NCBI RefSeq assembly: GCF_030253575.1
Contig: NC_080569.1
Span: 4,465,501-4,529,500, forward strand
Origin: Rhododendron vialii
Taxonomy: Eukaryota > Streptophyta > Magnoliopsida > Ericales > Ericaceae
Direction of reading: 5' to 3'
DNA: 64,000 nt
Shown: one piece after another, positions 50,227-63,648 of the stretch
Layout of the letters: each line of letters opens with the position of its first letter
Position numbering within the stretch: position 1 is the stretch's first letter
Position numbers and translations under genes: made by a program
The notes under the pieces: model-generated
Seen by the model: only the letters and a program-made list of their open reading frames with translations
Database searches by the model: none
What the model was told of the DNA's origin: nothing

Positions 50227-51214
50227 CCCCAATTTTAAAATGTCATTTTACTTTTTAAGGTTGATGCAACAAAACTTGAAAAATTATGCATGAAGAAGTT
50301 GATTTTGTTACAATTTCCAAAAAAATAACAAATATCACGAAACGGAGGAAAAATAGTGTAATATGACATGAGAATAATGTTTATGTACATTAAGCAAATC
50401 AAATGGTAAGGTCATCACTAAAAAACTATCAAGTTGTAGTGTGTGGTTTGTGAGTTTCTATTTCATCGAGGTTTTCAATTTTTTATTGTTTCGTAGTCTT
50501 TGATGAACAAACTGTACATTAAGAGATCTAGTACTAATGTAGATTGCTTGGGACAAGTTGTTGATTGCAGTTTTCAAATCTTTCCGACATAAGGTATAGC
50601 TACCTCGATTGGCAAAGTTGATAAGTTTTATTACTGTTGTTACAATATATCGCTATAAGTTGGTACCAAATGCGTAAATAAGTGGGCATTGGCTTTCTAT
50701 GGGAAATTTTCATGGTTTTTTGACTTGGGGAGTGTTGTTATTTTCTCTCTCTTTTCATGTTTGAATATCTATCTTCAAGTTGTGGTATAGCTGAAAGGAT
50801 GTGATGAATGGTAAAACTTGTTCCCTTTGATTGGTGAGTTTTCTTATTCAATGTATCTCTCTATTGTTAAAGGAGCAAGTTTATGTATGACAAGTGAAAA
50901 CATAACCATTTTTGCAACTGATTGTAATACATTCCATAAGGTGGCCACGATTTCAATTTTGTTCTCCCCAGGACTAAGATGGAATCGGGAATGGTTAACT
51001 TGTTTGATTACTGTCTTCTCATTTATAAAATAATCACCCCTTCAATAACCGAAATAACTAAACAATGAACACACGGTTACGTGCAAATACCTGACTTTTA
51101 CTATCTGGACCGAGATTTTATTCGTGTTTTCTCGAATTTTCTATTACCTGGATCTAGATTGATTCATAATCTAGGCGTTTCGTTAGTCTTGCTTCTGTAG
51201 GGGTGCCTGTGTCG

Positions 51215-51415
51215 AAGTCTTGGTTGTGTTTGGTTGAGAATTTAGTTTAGTTTAGTTTTGGTAGTGGGTAGAGAGAGGAATAGAGTAATGATTGAAGATA
51301 GGGGTAATGATTAGAGAGAGATGTGAAAGTAATAATTGGAAAAATAGGGTAATGATTGTAGAAAGAAGTAAGGTAATGATTGGAAAACAAAACTAAAATG
51401 GCAAACGAACAAAGC
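51215..51415. mobile_element. TIR MITE of a three-copy family, copy 3
   Basis: Starts TTGTGTTTGGTTGAGAATTT and ends with the inverse-type AAATGGCAAACGAACAAAGCC. Same internal GGTAATGATTG repeats as the copies at 34201 and 37131. Confidence 0.65.
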
Positions 51416-52429
51416 CGGTTCATCCTTGTATCATTTGATGGAATCTGTATTGCTTTCGGAATCTGATATGTTACGAAATTGACAGTTTAAAAAAAAAAAT
51501 ATTACAGTACTTGACTTTCAAGTTTCTAAAAGCATGATCAAACACCACTACTATAAAATCGAACTAAATCATTGGTTATGGATTTGATTTGGACTAATTT
51601 TAGGGCCGGAGATGCCCACCTCTTGCCAGGCCCCCCTACGACACTATACTGCAAAATAAGAATCGAAGCGCCAGTTCTCTTTCCATCACAAACTGAAAAA
51701 AACCCCTAATGCAAAGTACTCAGGCGCAGGTGTGCATTCACACGCTCTCTTCTGTGCGCCTTTTTCATTATTGTTATGTCTTTTGTTTTGTGCTTTCTAG
51801 GGTTTTACCTATCTAGTTTATCCAGGTATTCAATGCAGGATAGGAATTTAGTTTCTGTAAACTGAAGAGCCATTATGCTCAAAATTGTTGTGCAATCTAG
51901 GTTTGGTAGGGAAATTTGGGGGATTTTTAGGATCAATATTGCATCCTCTGCAACTTACGTTGGCACCCAATTGTCAAACCCAAACCTATTTGTTGGCCTA
52001 GCTGTATTTTATTCTTTTTCACGATTGCGCTGTGCTGAATTTTCATTGTAACTGGATTCATGAAACAAAACCTCAAGACTTTTGCCATTTGTTGACTTTT
52101 GTATCCTCTCAACATTTGTTTGGGTTATCCAAAATATTATTGGAAGAACACAACAATACAGCGGAAAAACTAGGATATGTTTGACAAAGGTTAACGGAAG
52201 GAGGCTTAACATGTAAGAGCTGAGAACCTTTAAGTCTAGCATTAAACTGGATTGTTTTGAAGAACTAAGGATGGAGTCTTCTGAATCCCTTGAAAAATCC
52301 TTAAATTTCTTTCTTGACATATTTAGTACACCATGGTTGCCCAAGCAATCTTTCTAAAAATGTTGTGGAAGGACTTGCCACTGAATTTCCCTATAAGCCT
52401 GTTAACTTCGTTTTCCCTCGTTTAGAATC

Positions 52430-52937
52430 TTATTCTTTGGTTCTGAGACTTTTCTTATACCCATCCAAAGAACATAACAATGTCTTGGAATGGACATGGG
52501 ATACCCCAATGAGATTATGCCAGTGAGCAACAGGTTGATGATTTCTAATTGCCTTCCAAGTGGCTGCTACTTTTAAAGTAAGGGGTGGAGAGATAAGCCA
52601 TTGCACTTGATCGGACCTAGCACAGTGTGGAGAAAAGATGGAAATGGCCACACCCATTGATCATTGTAAACAACAGCGAAACTGAAGCATTTGTAGGATT
52701 CCCTGAAGAGGCCATGATTCTGGGACCAAAGTAAGCACTTAGAAGTCCTTGGGGGAGCCAATTATCATGCCATAGGAAAGAATTTTGGCCATCTACAACG
52801 ATGCTCAATAAAGGTTTGGCAAGGGGTCTAAGATTGAGAAGTTTTCTCCAGGTCCATGAACAACTTGAAGCAGCTTTTAGAGTCTGAAAACAAGACTGCA
52901 ATTTATTTGTTAGAGATGTTAGATACTTAGATTCCAT
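52430..52937 (-). pseudogene. LINE retrotransposon remnant (zinc-binding RT end)
   Basis: Two overlapping minus-strand frames together resemble the zf-RVT end of plant LINE reverse transcriptases: SIVVDGQNSFLWHDNWLPQG in one, and KVAATWKAIRNHQPVAHWHN in the other. A frame change between them and the missing upstream RT show that it is broken. It lies upstream of the PRP39 coding exons, probably in a leader intron. Confidence 0.7.
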
Positions 52938-53135
52938 GGAATTACTATTTCATTTTTATTACGTATTTTGGCTTCAGAATACTTGGTCAATGGCTGGCTC
53001 TTTTGTTAAGCATACTTCTGCATCCCCTTAACCATACTATATGACATTTTGAATCTGAACTCTGAAGTGATTATTATTAACATGCTCGTTGCAACTTTGC
53101 AGATTTTTTCTGTCAAGGCTCATAATTTTGTTACT

Positions 53136-56100
53136 ATGGGAGAAAGCGAGACTGTGCTTGCTCAAACATCTGCAGTGATGGAGCAGACATCTGCCGGCTC
53201 TTCTTCCACTGATTTTGGCAACACTTTCTCAGGCGCCGATGCCTTTGCTGATGACGGGGCTGGTACCACCACTACAAAGACTCCTGGAGATTTGTCTGCT
53301 TCTGCTAGTGCGACTCCTGATGCTTCCAATGTAGGTGTTGGAACATATAGTAGTTCTTCCTTGCAGGAAGCTGCTGCTGTTACGCTTCATGATTCTAAGC
53401 CATCCTATGAAGAGGCTGGTGCTTGTGAGAATTTTGTGGGCCTTGAAAACACTGTCGTAGATACTTCTCAAGTTGCTAGTCCTGATTCTTCCATAAATGC
53501 CAATGGTGTTGGTGAAGGAAGAAATTTTCCATTGGCCAGTAGTGAGAATGGGAATCCATCAGATGACGTTCATGGATCTACTTCTGTGCACCAACCGGAT
53601 GGGTCTGGTATGTCTCTCTGCCACGTTTGTAGCATATGGTTACCTCTTATTTTTTTAATGTTTCGCACTTGTCGCATTTTTGGAAATGATTATTTGGATT
53701 TCTTTTGCAACATCTCATTTGGGTTTGGCCTTCCATGACTATGTTTTGCAAATCTTTTGGGTTATGTGCTATATGCTCTTCGTTTGTCTTATGATTTTCA
53801 ACCTGCTTGTTGTAAACAAGAAGTCAACAAGATGAAGCTGCTAAATGTCCTATTTGCTGGCTCAATGACAACTTATAATTAACTACCACTTCCATTTGTA
53901 GCAAATGTAGTAGCTTTATGCTTTAATATGCTCTGTTGCTCAAGGATTGCAAGATTTTTGTTGATTGAACTGGATCAAAACACTTATGGCTGATGTACCA
54001 TTGATTAGACAACTCCTTTTCTTTCCCTTTTTCCCTTCATATCTCCCTTTGTACCGGGCATTAGTTGCAGTGTGATGTATTGCGTGCAGTTGTGTTGAAC
54101 TGGGGGGCATTGGGTTGCCAGCCGTGTAGACAGTAGTATTAAACAGTCATGCACTCTTTCTTGTGGTCCTTTTTTTCTATTTCTGCTCAAGTTCTCTCTG
54201 GGACTCTGATGCACCTTGTGTTGTGCTGATTCTTCTTGCTTTTGTTGTTAATATTTTTTGGCAGCGTTGGCTGCTGAAGAAGAACGACTGTGGAACATAG
54301 TGACAGCTAATTCCTTGGATTTTAATGCATGGACTGCCCTAATTGAAGAGACTGAGAAGATGTCAGAGGTATGTAAAGTTGATTTTCTGATATTGAAAAC
54401 AAATGTCGTATCTTTTTACGGAATAAGTACATAGGCAGCCATCTGGCTGTGTTATTTCTTTTCACTTTTCAGTATTCAGAACTCCACATCTTTGTGTTTA
54501 CACATGTTATTTGATGTGCCGCTTTTATCTCCCGCTCCCAGTCATTTAGATTCAAGCTTTATTATTGTTGGACAAAATAGGCAAGCTATTTAGATGTCAT
54601 AATGATTCTCTGTTTTATGAACTTGAATACCCTTGTGTTAGTGGTATTTCGCTTTAGATGAGTACATTAGTGCTGGATTTAAAAGTTTTAAGGCAGATCT
54701 GTCTGTGAACTACTTGTCTGCAAGCCTAAGTGATTCATTTGAAAAGGATAACAGTGAATCTCATATGTTGCTGGAAAATCCCTTATGCTAGTGGGGTCCT
54801 GACCTATACAATACAATAAAAGTTAAGACGGCAGCTCTTTCATGGTATTAAATTTTGGTGTTAATGGTGAAAATGTAAGGGTAAGTGTAGGTGTTAATTT
54901 GGGCTTTTCTGGGGCTCTGGATATGAACTTAAGGACACTATGGTCTATCAGGAAGATAAGAAGGAAAAAGAGAGGAAGGGAAGTGCTTCATCCTTGTGAG
55001 TGTTGGGGAAATTGATCGGAACAAAGTCAATGAAACTACACACCTAGAAAGCACTAATGTTTCATAGAACCAGAAATACTATAGTGATGATATCGATATG
55101 GTGAGAGAGTTGTTCTGTTGGTATGTATTAGCTTAATTGGCACCAACTGATATCATTTTGTCCTTTCCCAACACCTCCTTGGGATACCTTTGCAATGTTT
55201 GTGGTTTTCCCTTTCAGATTATTATCCTATACCGAACTGGTTACCTCATTTTACACTTTCTTCAGAAAATTTTCTGTTGGACAAGGGGTGTTACTATAGC
55301 GGCAATTATTAATGGTTGGTGACCTTGAATTGATCCTCCCTTACCCTTCTTTGTTGAGTTATTTTGGATTGCTCGTGGTTTCCACGTTCCGCTGTGTCAT
55401 CAGAAGGTTGTAGCTTTGACCCTTTGTCTTTGAGTTCTATGAGTCTATCTGCTGATCGTATATTGTGGGTTACTGTTGCTGTTTCATTACAAATAAATTA
55501 GCTTTTTGAGGGGTTTCGTATGGACCATTGCAGATTCTGCAATCAAGGGATTGATTGTTTGCATCTGAAATTATTCGCATATGCATGGTGTGCTTTGTTA
55601 ACCAGAAGGAGCATCCATTTGTTTCTTATATGCAGGGTAATATTCTGAAAATCCGAAAAGTTTATGATGCCTTTTTAGCGGATTTTCCTTTCTGTTATGG
55701 CTATTGGAACAAGTACGCGGATCATGAGTCACATTTGAGCTCTCTGGACAAGGTTATGGATGTGTATGAACGAGCTGTTCAGGGGGTGACGTATTCTGTG
55801 GACATGTGGTTGCATTATTGTGCATTTGCCATCAGAACATCCGGAGATCCAGAGATGATTCGAAGGTAATTTCTGTGAATTGGTGCATTGTTATTGCAAT
55901 AACCTAATTTCTAACCTGATTTTGTATGCCTGCTACAGCGACTCGTCCCATGTCTGGTGGAAGGTTTGTTTCGCATGCACTTCAGAAATATTAGCTTTCT
56001 GATGTGTCTGCTACTGGGTTTGGTAGCTCTTTGGATTTATCTAAGTTTTAATTCCATTTTGGCCTCATTCCCCATTCTTCCACTTGGGCTGTGTCGTAGT

Positions 56101-59100
56101 CCTTGTAGTTCTCTATGAATCTTGCTGTTTAACTATGACACTTTGAGGTGCATCTATAAGAAATTGCTGCTGGGAAGATCTCGTCCAAGTTAAAGGCTAC
56201 ATGGCCTCTATCACTTCTCCATTTCGTGGACATTGTATGATTTGTTTCAGGAAGGTAAACGGAGCGTATTTTGCCTAAATTTTTAAGTGTCATGTGCTAT
56301 TACAGTGAATAATTCCTTGTTCAATAACAGTGCCGCCGCCACGTCTTGTGGACGTGCTTGCCATGGCTAAGCTTTCGTTTCCTACTACAATGATAGATAT
56401 TTTCATTGTTTGTCAGGCTATTTGAGCGAGGAATAGCATATGTTGGAACTGACTACCTATCTTTCCCACTTTGGGATAAGTACATTGAATACGAGTACAT
56501 GCAGAAGGAGTGGTCCCGGCTTGCAATGATTTACACGCGGATATTAGAGAATCCTAACCAGCAACTGGATCGCTATTTCAACAGGTGATTGCCTTTTTCT
56601 TTTTTCGATGTTTCTGTTTTTATAACACAGGTATTAGGATACTACCCTGTATTTTTCTAGCAAGACCAAAGTGCAAATGTGTGCTATTTGAATGGACTCA
56701 ATGGAAGATTATCTCTCCTTTAGTTTTGTGGAGGAAAGTGCTTTAGTTTATAGCTTCTGAAATCGTCTGGGGAAAAGAAGAAATCTTGTGAATCATGATA
56801 GCCACACCTAAAACTGCTACTTATGTTCACATGATTATGGCTTAGAGGATGCCGCTTCTGAGGACAGCGGTCACTAAAACAGGGAGGGATTCTGTCCTTA
56901 TGATTATCACAAAAAAATAGGGGGGGGAGTTGCTAATGTGAAGAATAATGTCATCATGTGGTTTCCACGACTCTGTTGCACTATTGAACTAGTTTCATGA
57001 GGTCTTAAATGCAAAGTTCTGTAGTTTTCAATATTTCATAATCCTAGATGGATGTCATCATGTCAGGTTCTTATAATTGAATGGAAGTTGCATGGTTCAT
57101 TCCGCTTGACACTACACGTTGTTTTGATGAATGGACGTGGACTCTGAATAATACATTGGGGTTCAATTTTGAGTTTGTGTGCAAACAATTGAGATTATGA
57201 GTATCCTTTGTCAGTGACATTGGTTGGTTGTGAGCAACTTATCTCCTTGGACATTCAACTTCTGTTAGTGGAGATTAGGTTCTTTCGAGTAATGGGCCTG
57301 GGAAGAAGTTAAAGCAACGCAAATTTTCAGTTGGGTCTGAAGGTTGTTGCATGACATATAATTGTTTGTGGTGCTAGGTATTTCATGACAAAATGGTAAA
57401 GCCTTAGGTTTGGGAAGTTTTGTCAGCAAACCCAGCTGGATAAATCTTCCATGCTTCTTTTGATCTTCAGCTGGTGGCATCACTTTCGTCATTGATGATG
57501 ATCAAAACCAAAATGACTGTGCTGTAACTTATGGTTTCTGGTTTTGTTTGTATAGTTTTTACTCGTTTCAACGCATTTCGTTTCCTAAAACCCTTTGGAA
57601 ACTCTTTATCAGCCAAGAAAGGAATTCTGCTTCTAATTTCCTTCAATTTTTATGTAACTGGAAGGAGAAGTGTAAGCTTTTGGTTTATCTTAGGCATTCG
57701 TAGCGGAAAAAAGTTAATCTACATAGGAACTATAGTTTCCTTCTGACCCGTAATTCTCGTTGTATCAGATAGTTTGATATGGTTGGGGTGCCATTCTAGC
57801 TATTCCCCAATGTTGATTTTCTTTCCCCCAGATTGTTTGTCCTTGAGCATTTGATTCTTGTATGTTGGATGTATTGATGCATTAGGTTACAGTTTTATTT
57901 CAAGAATTGCAATTGTGCTTGAATCTCCGATTTGATTATCTTGTGTTGTGCAGCTTTAAGGAACTAGCTGGAAGTCGACCTCTTTTGGAGTTGAGGAGTG
58001 CCGAGGAAGTTACTGCTGCAGCTACTGAGATTTCAAAAACTAGAGCTCAGGAAATGGAGGCCGAGGTTCATCCTAATGCTGTTGAACAATCTCCTAAACC
58101 TGTAAGTGTAGGCTTAACAGAAGCCGAGGAATTGGAGAGGTATATCACCATCAGAGAAGAGATGTACAAGAAAGCTAAGGAGTTGGATTCTAAGATCATT
58201 GGTTTTGAAACAGCTGTCAACAGGCCCTACTTTCATGTGCTGCCCCTCAATGTTGCAGAACTTGAAAACTGGCATAACTATCTTGATTTTATTGAAAGGG
58301 GAGACGACTTTAATAAGGTAGTTTGAGTTTATTGTTCTCAGATTTCCATGATTTGTAGTTTTTGTTGTCCTCCTTGTAATACTTTCATTTACTGTTAAAT
58401 AATGTGTGCTGCATCATGTGGTTTATTGCTAAAACCTTTGGATGAAGCGTCTTTTAAAACGGGATGTTGTACTTGAACAAAAGCATGGGGGCTTCCATTT
58501 GGTTTCCATAAGGCTAAGTGTTCTACACCTTACCTTTGTGAGCAACATTCTGGATTCGTGATTTGCTGTATTGTGGAATTCTTGTTTTGAAGTTCCAATG
58601 TTATGCATGCAGGTTTTTCTGACTTCCTAACGATCTATATCTGTCAGGCAAGGAGGGTCCCTCCGTCTGTTATTTAGGGCCCCCCCTCTTTCATCAACGG
58701 AGCACTTGTGCATTTTCTTTAATTGTTTCTGTTTCATATAATGTCTTTCGTTCATGACAATTTCGAATGAGTTCTTCTAACCAAGGATTTTGTTTATATG
58801 AATCAGGTTGTCAAGTTATATGAAAGATGCCTAATTGCTTGTGCAAATTATCCTGAGTATTGGATAAGGTATGTTTTATGCATGGAAGCTAGTGGAAGTG
58901 TGGATCTTGCAAAGAATGCACTTGCTCGTGCTACTCAAGTCTTTGTCAAGGTAATACCTGTCCCTGTTATACTAAGTTTGTTTTGAATTGTTGGAGATTG
59001 TTTTGATCTACATATGTTAAAATGATTTTGAACTTCTCGTTTCCATTTAACAGAGACAACCGGAAATTCATCTTTTTGCTGCTAGATTTAAAGAACTTAG

Positions 59101-59703
59101 GGGGGATGTTCTAGGAGCCCGAGCTGCCTATCACCTTATACATACTGAAATTTCCCCTGGTCTTTTAGAAGCTTCTGTTAGGCATGCAAACATGGAGCAT
59201 CGCCTGGTAAGATGGTTTAAAGTAGCTTTTGAAGATTCCTTATGGAGTTTCATGTTACATATCATAATTGTTTTTTTTTTTTATAAATTTGATTCTGCAG
59301 GGAAACCGAGAAGACGCTTGCAATGTGTATGAACAGGCCATTGCCATTGAAAAAGGAAAAGAAGATTCGCAAACTTTGCCTTTCTTGTTTGCACAATATT
59401 CAAGGTTCTTACATTTGGTACGTGGTGTTTTTGTATTTCATTTACAAGCTGTTAAACAATTAAGGAAAAGAACCCGTTCCCCCTTCCTCCTACTGCCTTT
59501 CAGACAAGCAGGCCATTGGGTTAGGTTTATGGGGTCCAAATCAAAATTCATAATATGGAGAGTGAGTTCTGCCTTAATCTTCAGCCAATCAAAGTGAAAG
59601 ATTACCCATTTGTTCTTCAATTTGCTGCAAAACAATGTCAAATTTATGTATTTTATGTCATTACAAGGAAATGTTTTCCGTTTTCTCTTTCCTTCCCCCG
59701 CCC

Positions 59704-59764
<61 letters not shown>

Positions 59765-62742
59765 AGGATGAGTATATTGGGATTTTCCTCGAATTTCGTT
59801 TGTCATTTTTTTTATTCCTCTTTAATAATGTGGCCTTGCAGTCTAGATTGATTTGTGTTCTTGGCCGTAGGTTAAATAGCTGTTACCCTTGGATCAAAGG
59901 ATTAGTCCCATCATGCTTGGAAATCGGAAGTTGGGAATAGAAGTTCCAACTTTGTATAAATATGCTCCATTCACTGAGAATCTTATTCTGATGTCTGTCC
60001 ATCGTCTGTATCACTGTTGACCATGTGTCCCCCATTGTTGAAATGATGTCTCTGGTTATTCTGATTATGGTTTATGAGAGTCAATTCTGCTGGTATCATG
60101 GTAGGTATTCCGTGATGTAGAAAAAGCTCGGGAAGTTCTTGTTCAAGCAGTTGAGAATGCCCAGCTGTCGAAACCACTCTTGGAGGTTCTTTCTCACTTG
60201 GTTTCTTTTATGTGAAGTCTGATTGACCTTGACAATTGGTTCTTACCTGTTGCACTTCCTTTTCCTGATTTGTGCAGGCTTTGATCCATTTGGAATCAAT
60301 TCAGCCTACTCAAAATCAAATTAGATATATAGATTCATGGGTTGAAAAGTTCATAGATCCTAGCCCTGACAACCCAGGTGTTGCAAGTATCGCCGAGAGA
60401 GAAGAGCTATCTAGCATTTTCTTGGAGGTGATGTTTAGATATTTTTGTTTCAGACTATTCTCGGAGAATAGGTTATAGCTTACGGATTTGTCTGGAACTC
60501 ATTCTGCAGGTTGTGAAAAACTGGTGTTTCTCATGTCTACATATGGATTTGTAAAGTTGACATTTAACTTTTACTATCCATATTTCGTTCGCTTGGCCAA
60601 TGAAATACAAAAACTGTGGAGTGTTATTTGATTGATAGGTAGTCAACAAAACTCCAAAATAGGTTTTGAAAACTGTCCGCGTTTTGCCGGACAAGTTTTC
60701 TATGTTTTAAGAAAATGGGAACATAAAGAATAAACAGATAGTATACTACAAAACATACCCTTTATTCCTTTTGTTGTTTTCATTATTTTGGAATAATTAC
60801 GCTTTCTTTTGAGCACATATTTATTTGGATTGATCCCCATCAATGTTTTAGTTGGTTTGACATTTGGTTTGATTATGGTGGGTCAGACATCATGTTCGGC
60901 TTTTCATTATGTGGTTCTCTCGAGTTGAGGGTATTTTCTCTGTATTGTTAATGATATGGTTCCACAGTTGTTTTTTGTGTTATGGGTCAATTATATGTCT
61001 GAAAGTGTTGTGCCGATGATTGATTTTGCAGTTTTTAGATCTCTTTGGGGACGCAAAATCTATCAAAAAGGCTGTTGATCGGCATGCCAAGCTCTTCTTC
61101 CACCACAAGAGCACACCAGAGTCAAGGAAGCGAACTGCTGAGGATATTCTAGTTTCAGACAAAACAAAGCTAGCCAAGTCTTACTCGGGTGTTCCTACAT
61201 CTGCACCATCAATTATGGGTGCATCTCCAAGTGTACAAAACCAATGGGCAGCAGGTTATGGTTTACAGCCTCAAGCTTGGCCACAAGTCACACAAGCCCA
61301 AGGACAACAATGGAACCCTGGGTATACGCATCAGGTACTTTTATCCTTCTTTAATGGCGTCCTGATAGCGTTTCATGTTCTGATCGATAGGGTCGGAAAA
61401 GAGGGTGTTATATCATATGCTTCAGAATGCCATAGGATTGTTGTACTTTTATCTGTTGGAAGGGGGGAAAATACACTACAAGCATTTTTCTGAATGAACT
61501 TACTGCATGGACACGATAATAAATGAATAACACTTCATTGAAATATTTAGCCGGTATTTTCCCTATTTGTGTATTTTTTTTCTTGTTGGGGAGATCTTTC
61601 TGAGTGATTTACTGCTAGTATAATATGGAGTTTTGTCTTGTAATGCTCTATGATTGGGTATTGATGAACTGAATCAAATCCTTTTGACGTGCTCCATTTA
61701 TTACATATTGTCTTGGACTCTTAATCCCCATGGAATGCTGCCTGGATTGAGCAACATGCTAACCTTATAGATTGTTACCTTTTCAATACAGGCTTCATAT
61801 GCTGCATACGGTACAAGTCCACAAATATCAACATCCTTACCCCAGAATGCTACTTATGGTGCTTATCCTCCCTCGTATCCAGTGCAGGTAACTTGAGTTT
61901 GTTCCATTCATTCTAACTGATCATTTTACAAACTTGTTGATTTGTTGTACTTCAAGGCAGATCAAACTGTTCGTCCTTAAGACTAGAACAGCCACTCTAA
62001 TCTTAACCCGAACAATTAATAGCCTTGTTTGTTGTAGCTTCAGAGTGTTTACAATTGTATTTAGTTATTTATTTCAAGTGTTTGTGGACAATATTTGTTA
62101 CAGTTTCTGCTAACCTTTGAACAGAAAACAAATTGTATTTTAGTGCATTTAGCTTCCCCTTACAGATTAGGAACTCTTACCATAAAATCCATGCATGGTT
62201 ATAAGTCCTTCACATTCTTAACCTCTGGGTCCGGCCTTAATTTGTGCGTGATTGGATAACTATAGTAGTAGACTCGTTTGATTTACTTCCTATTCTGCTG
62301 AAGTGGAAAAAACCTTCTCAGTCCAAATAATAGAGTTGGGCCTACTTTTGAGAGTTCTGTAAATAGGATTTGCCGTTGATGGATAGCACACTTTTTCCAT
62401 TCGGATGGAGTGTTTTGTTGAGAATCATATCTTGTTTGGACGAATGAAAGAGGTGAGAAGTACAGAGAAATAGTGAAGATGTACAAGATCTATTTTGTCT
62501 CCTCACAAAAAAACGGTAAAGATTTGATGAGACATTATATTTCTTTGCTTTTCTCACCAAACTCCTCCATCCAAACCGATGTCGATGTTAGCGCACTACT
62601 TATAATTTGAGTTTTTGCCTCGTCATCTCTGCAGGCCTACCCCCAGCAGCAAGGTTATGCACAACCAGCGACTGCAGTGGCTTTGACTCCAGCACAGCAA
62701 CCTGGTTCAGTTGCTCCTCAGGCCTATTATGCCAGTTACTAA
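53136..62742 (+). CDS. PRP39: Pre-mRNA-processing factor 39 (PRP39), U1 snRNP-associated
   Basis: Nuclear splicing factor with HAT/TPR-like repeats that works with the U1 snRNP. Exons: 53136-53607, 54265-54368, 55636-55865, 56417-56584, 57954-58317, 58807-58950, 59054-59206, 59301-59417, 60105-60185, 60278-60427, 61032-61334, 61792-61887 and 62635-62742. All GT-AG and in phase, giving 829 residues, close to the Arabidopsis protein. The first exon is a Ser/Thr/Ala-rich low-complexity N-terminus. HAT repeats follow ([77 protein letters not shown]). The C-terminus is Gln/Ala/Tyr-rich, ending PQAYYASY. Start chosen at 53136: the in-frame ATG at 53049 precedes a good acceptor (CTTTGCAG, 53102) and so lies in an intron. 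Confidence 0.94.
59707..59762. repeat. (CT)n microsatellite in a PRP39 intron
   Basis: About 56 bp of CT repeat in the intron after the exon at 59301-59417. Confidence 0.95.
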
Positions 62743-63154
62743 AGATTGGGCAAGTTTTTCGTAGTGCCACCCGTAACTTGTCTTTCCCTCGTCGCTGGCA
62801 TCGACCACAATTTAACTTGTACAACACTTTTCTCGGACACGGGTGCACGATATGAGTAGCTGTTAGTCTAGTTAACTGACCAGAGTTCAATGTTGAAATT
62901 TCGATCGTTACTGAAATGGCAGCAGAACTAGGATTGTGGCTTTTTGGTGGAGTATATCATCCATCACATCTTGTGGCCTTCTGGTTATCGTCTCATAGCC
63001 TTGGTGTCGCTGAGGCTTGAATGAGATGGTTTGGTAATGGTGGTTTATGTTTAGGTGGTAGTATATTTACCAAACCATCAAGGGCCAAAAAAACAAAAAA
63101 TAGAGAATGATCTTTCCTTTATAGATTGGGCCAATAATGTATTTTCATAAAAAT

Positions 63155-63338
63155 TGCCCTAAAAGCGACGTCCTAAAAATTGGTAGGCGCTAGTCAGACA
63201 TAAAAGGGCACTTATGTATCGATTAGTCGGCTACCTAATGCCTAAGCAGGAACTAGGAGATAACTAGTCAAGCCTAATCTAGGTGTTGGATCACCGCATA
63301 GAACTTAGGCGGGGATTAGTAACTTAGGCGGGGATTAG
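63155..63338 (+). repeat. Dispersed CCTAGGCGC-type repeat, copy 2
   Basis: Shares CTAGGTGTTGGATCACCGC with the inverse of the copy at 32815-32985. Contains a 19-bp direct repeat TAACTTAGGCGGGGATTAG at its right end, directly before the TRIM LTR. Confidence 0.55.
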
Positions 63339-63648
63339 TGTTAAAGAAATAGAATTCCACATTACTTGGGAGTGGAATGGGTGATCACTTAATAACATCT
63401 GGGACCTCTCCACTCATTGCCAATTGGTTTTGAGATGGATATAAAGTTTCCACATGGTATCAGAGCGGGGACCGTTCCACCTCACATTTTAAAAATTAAC
63501 AATTCACACCCCACGATGACAGATCAGCAAAAAGGCTGCACGATGATAGGACCCAAAAGTGGTCACACGTGACAAACCTCAAATGCGGCTGCACATGAGG
63601 GGGGATGTTAAGGAAATAGAATCCCACATTGCTTGGGGTGGAATGGGC
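63339..63648 (+). mobile_element. TRIM retrotransposon, second LTR truncated
   Basis: LTR of 116 bp at 63339-63454 (TGTTAAAG...TTCCACA), then a tRNA-Met-type primer site TGGTATCAGAGCGGGG (63455-63470), a non-coding internal part of about 135 bp, a polypurine tract (GAGGGGGGA), and the first about 43 bp of the second LTR starting at 63606. It then jumps to inverted TRIM sequence at 63649. Confidence 0.8.

Larger units (their letters stand above)
50100..51690. other. Intergenic region between the DEG10-like and PRP39 genes
   Basis: Contains an (AT)n run at 50184-50222 and the third MITE copy at 51215-51415. The PRP39 promoter and leader probably begin near its right end. No gene was recognised. 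Confidence 0.5.

Noticed and set aside
59555-59940. Ser/Leu repeat frames in a PRP39 intron
   Set aside because: Translation of the CT microsatellite.
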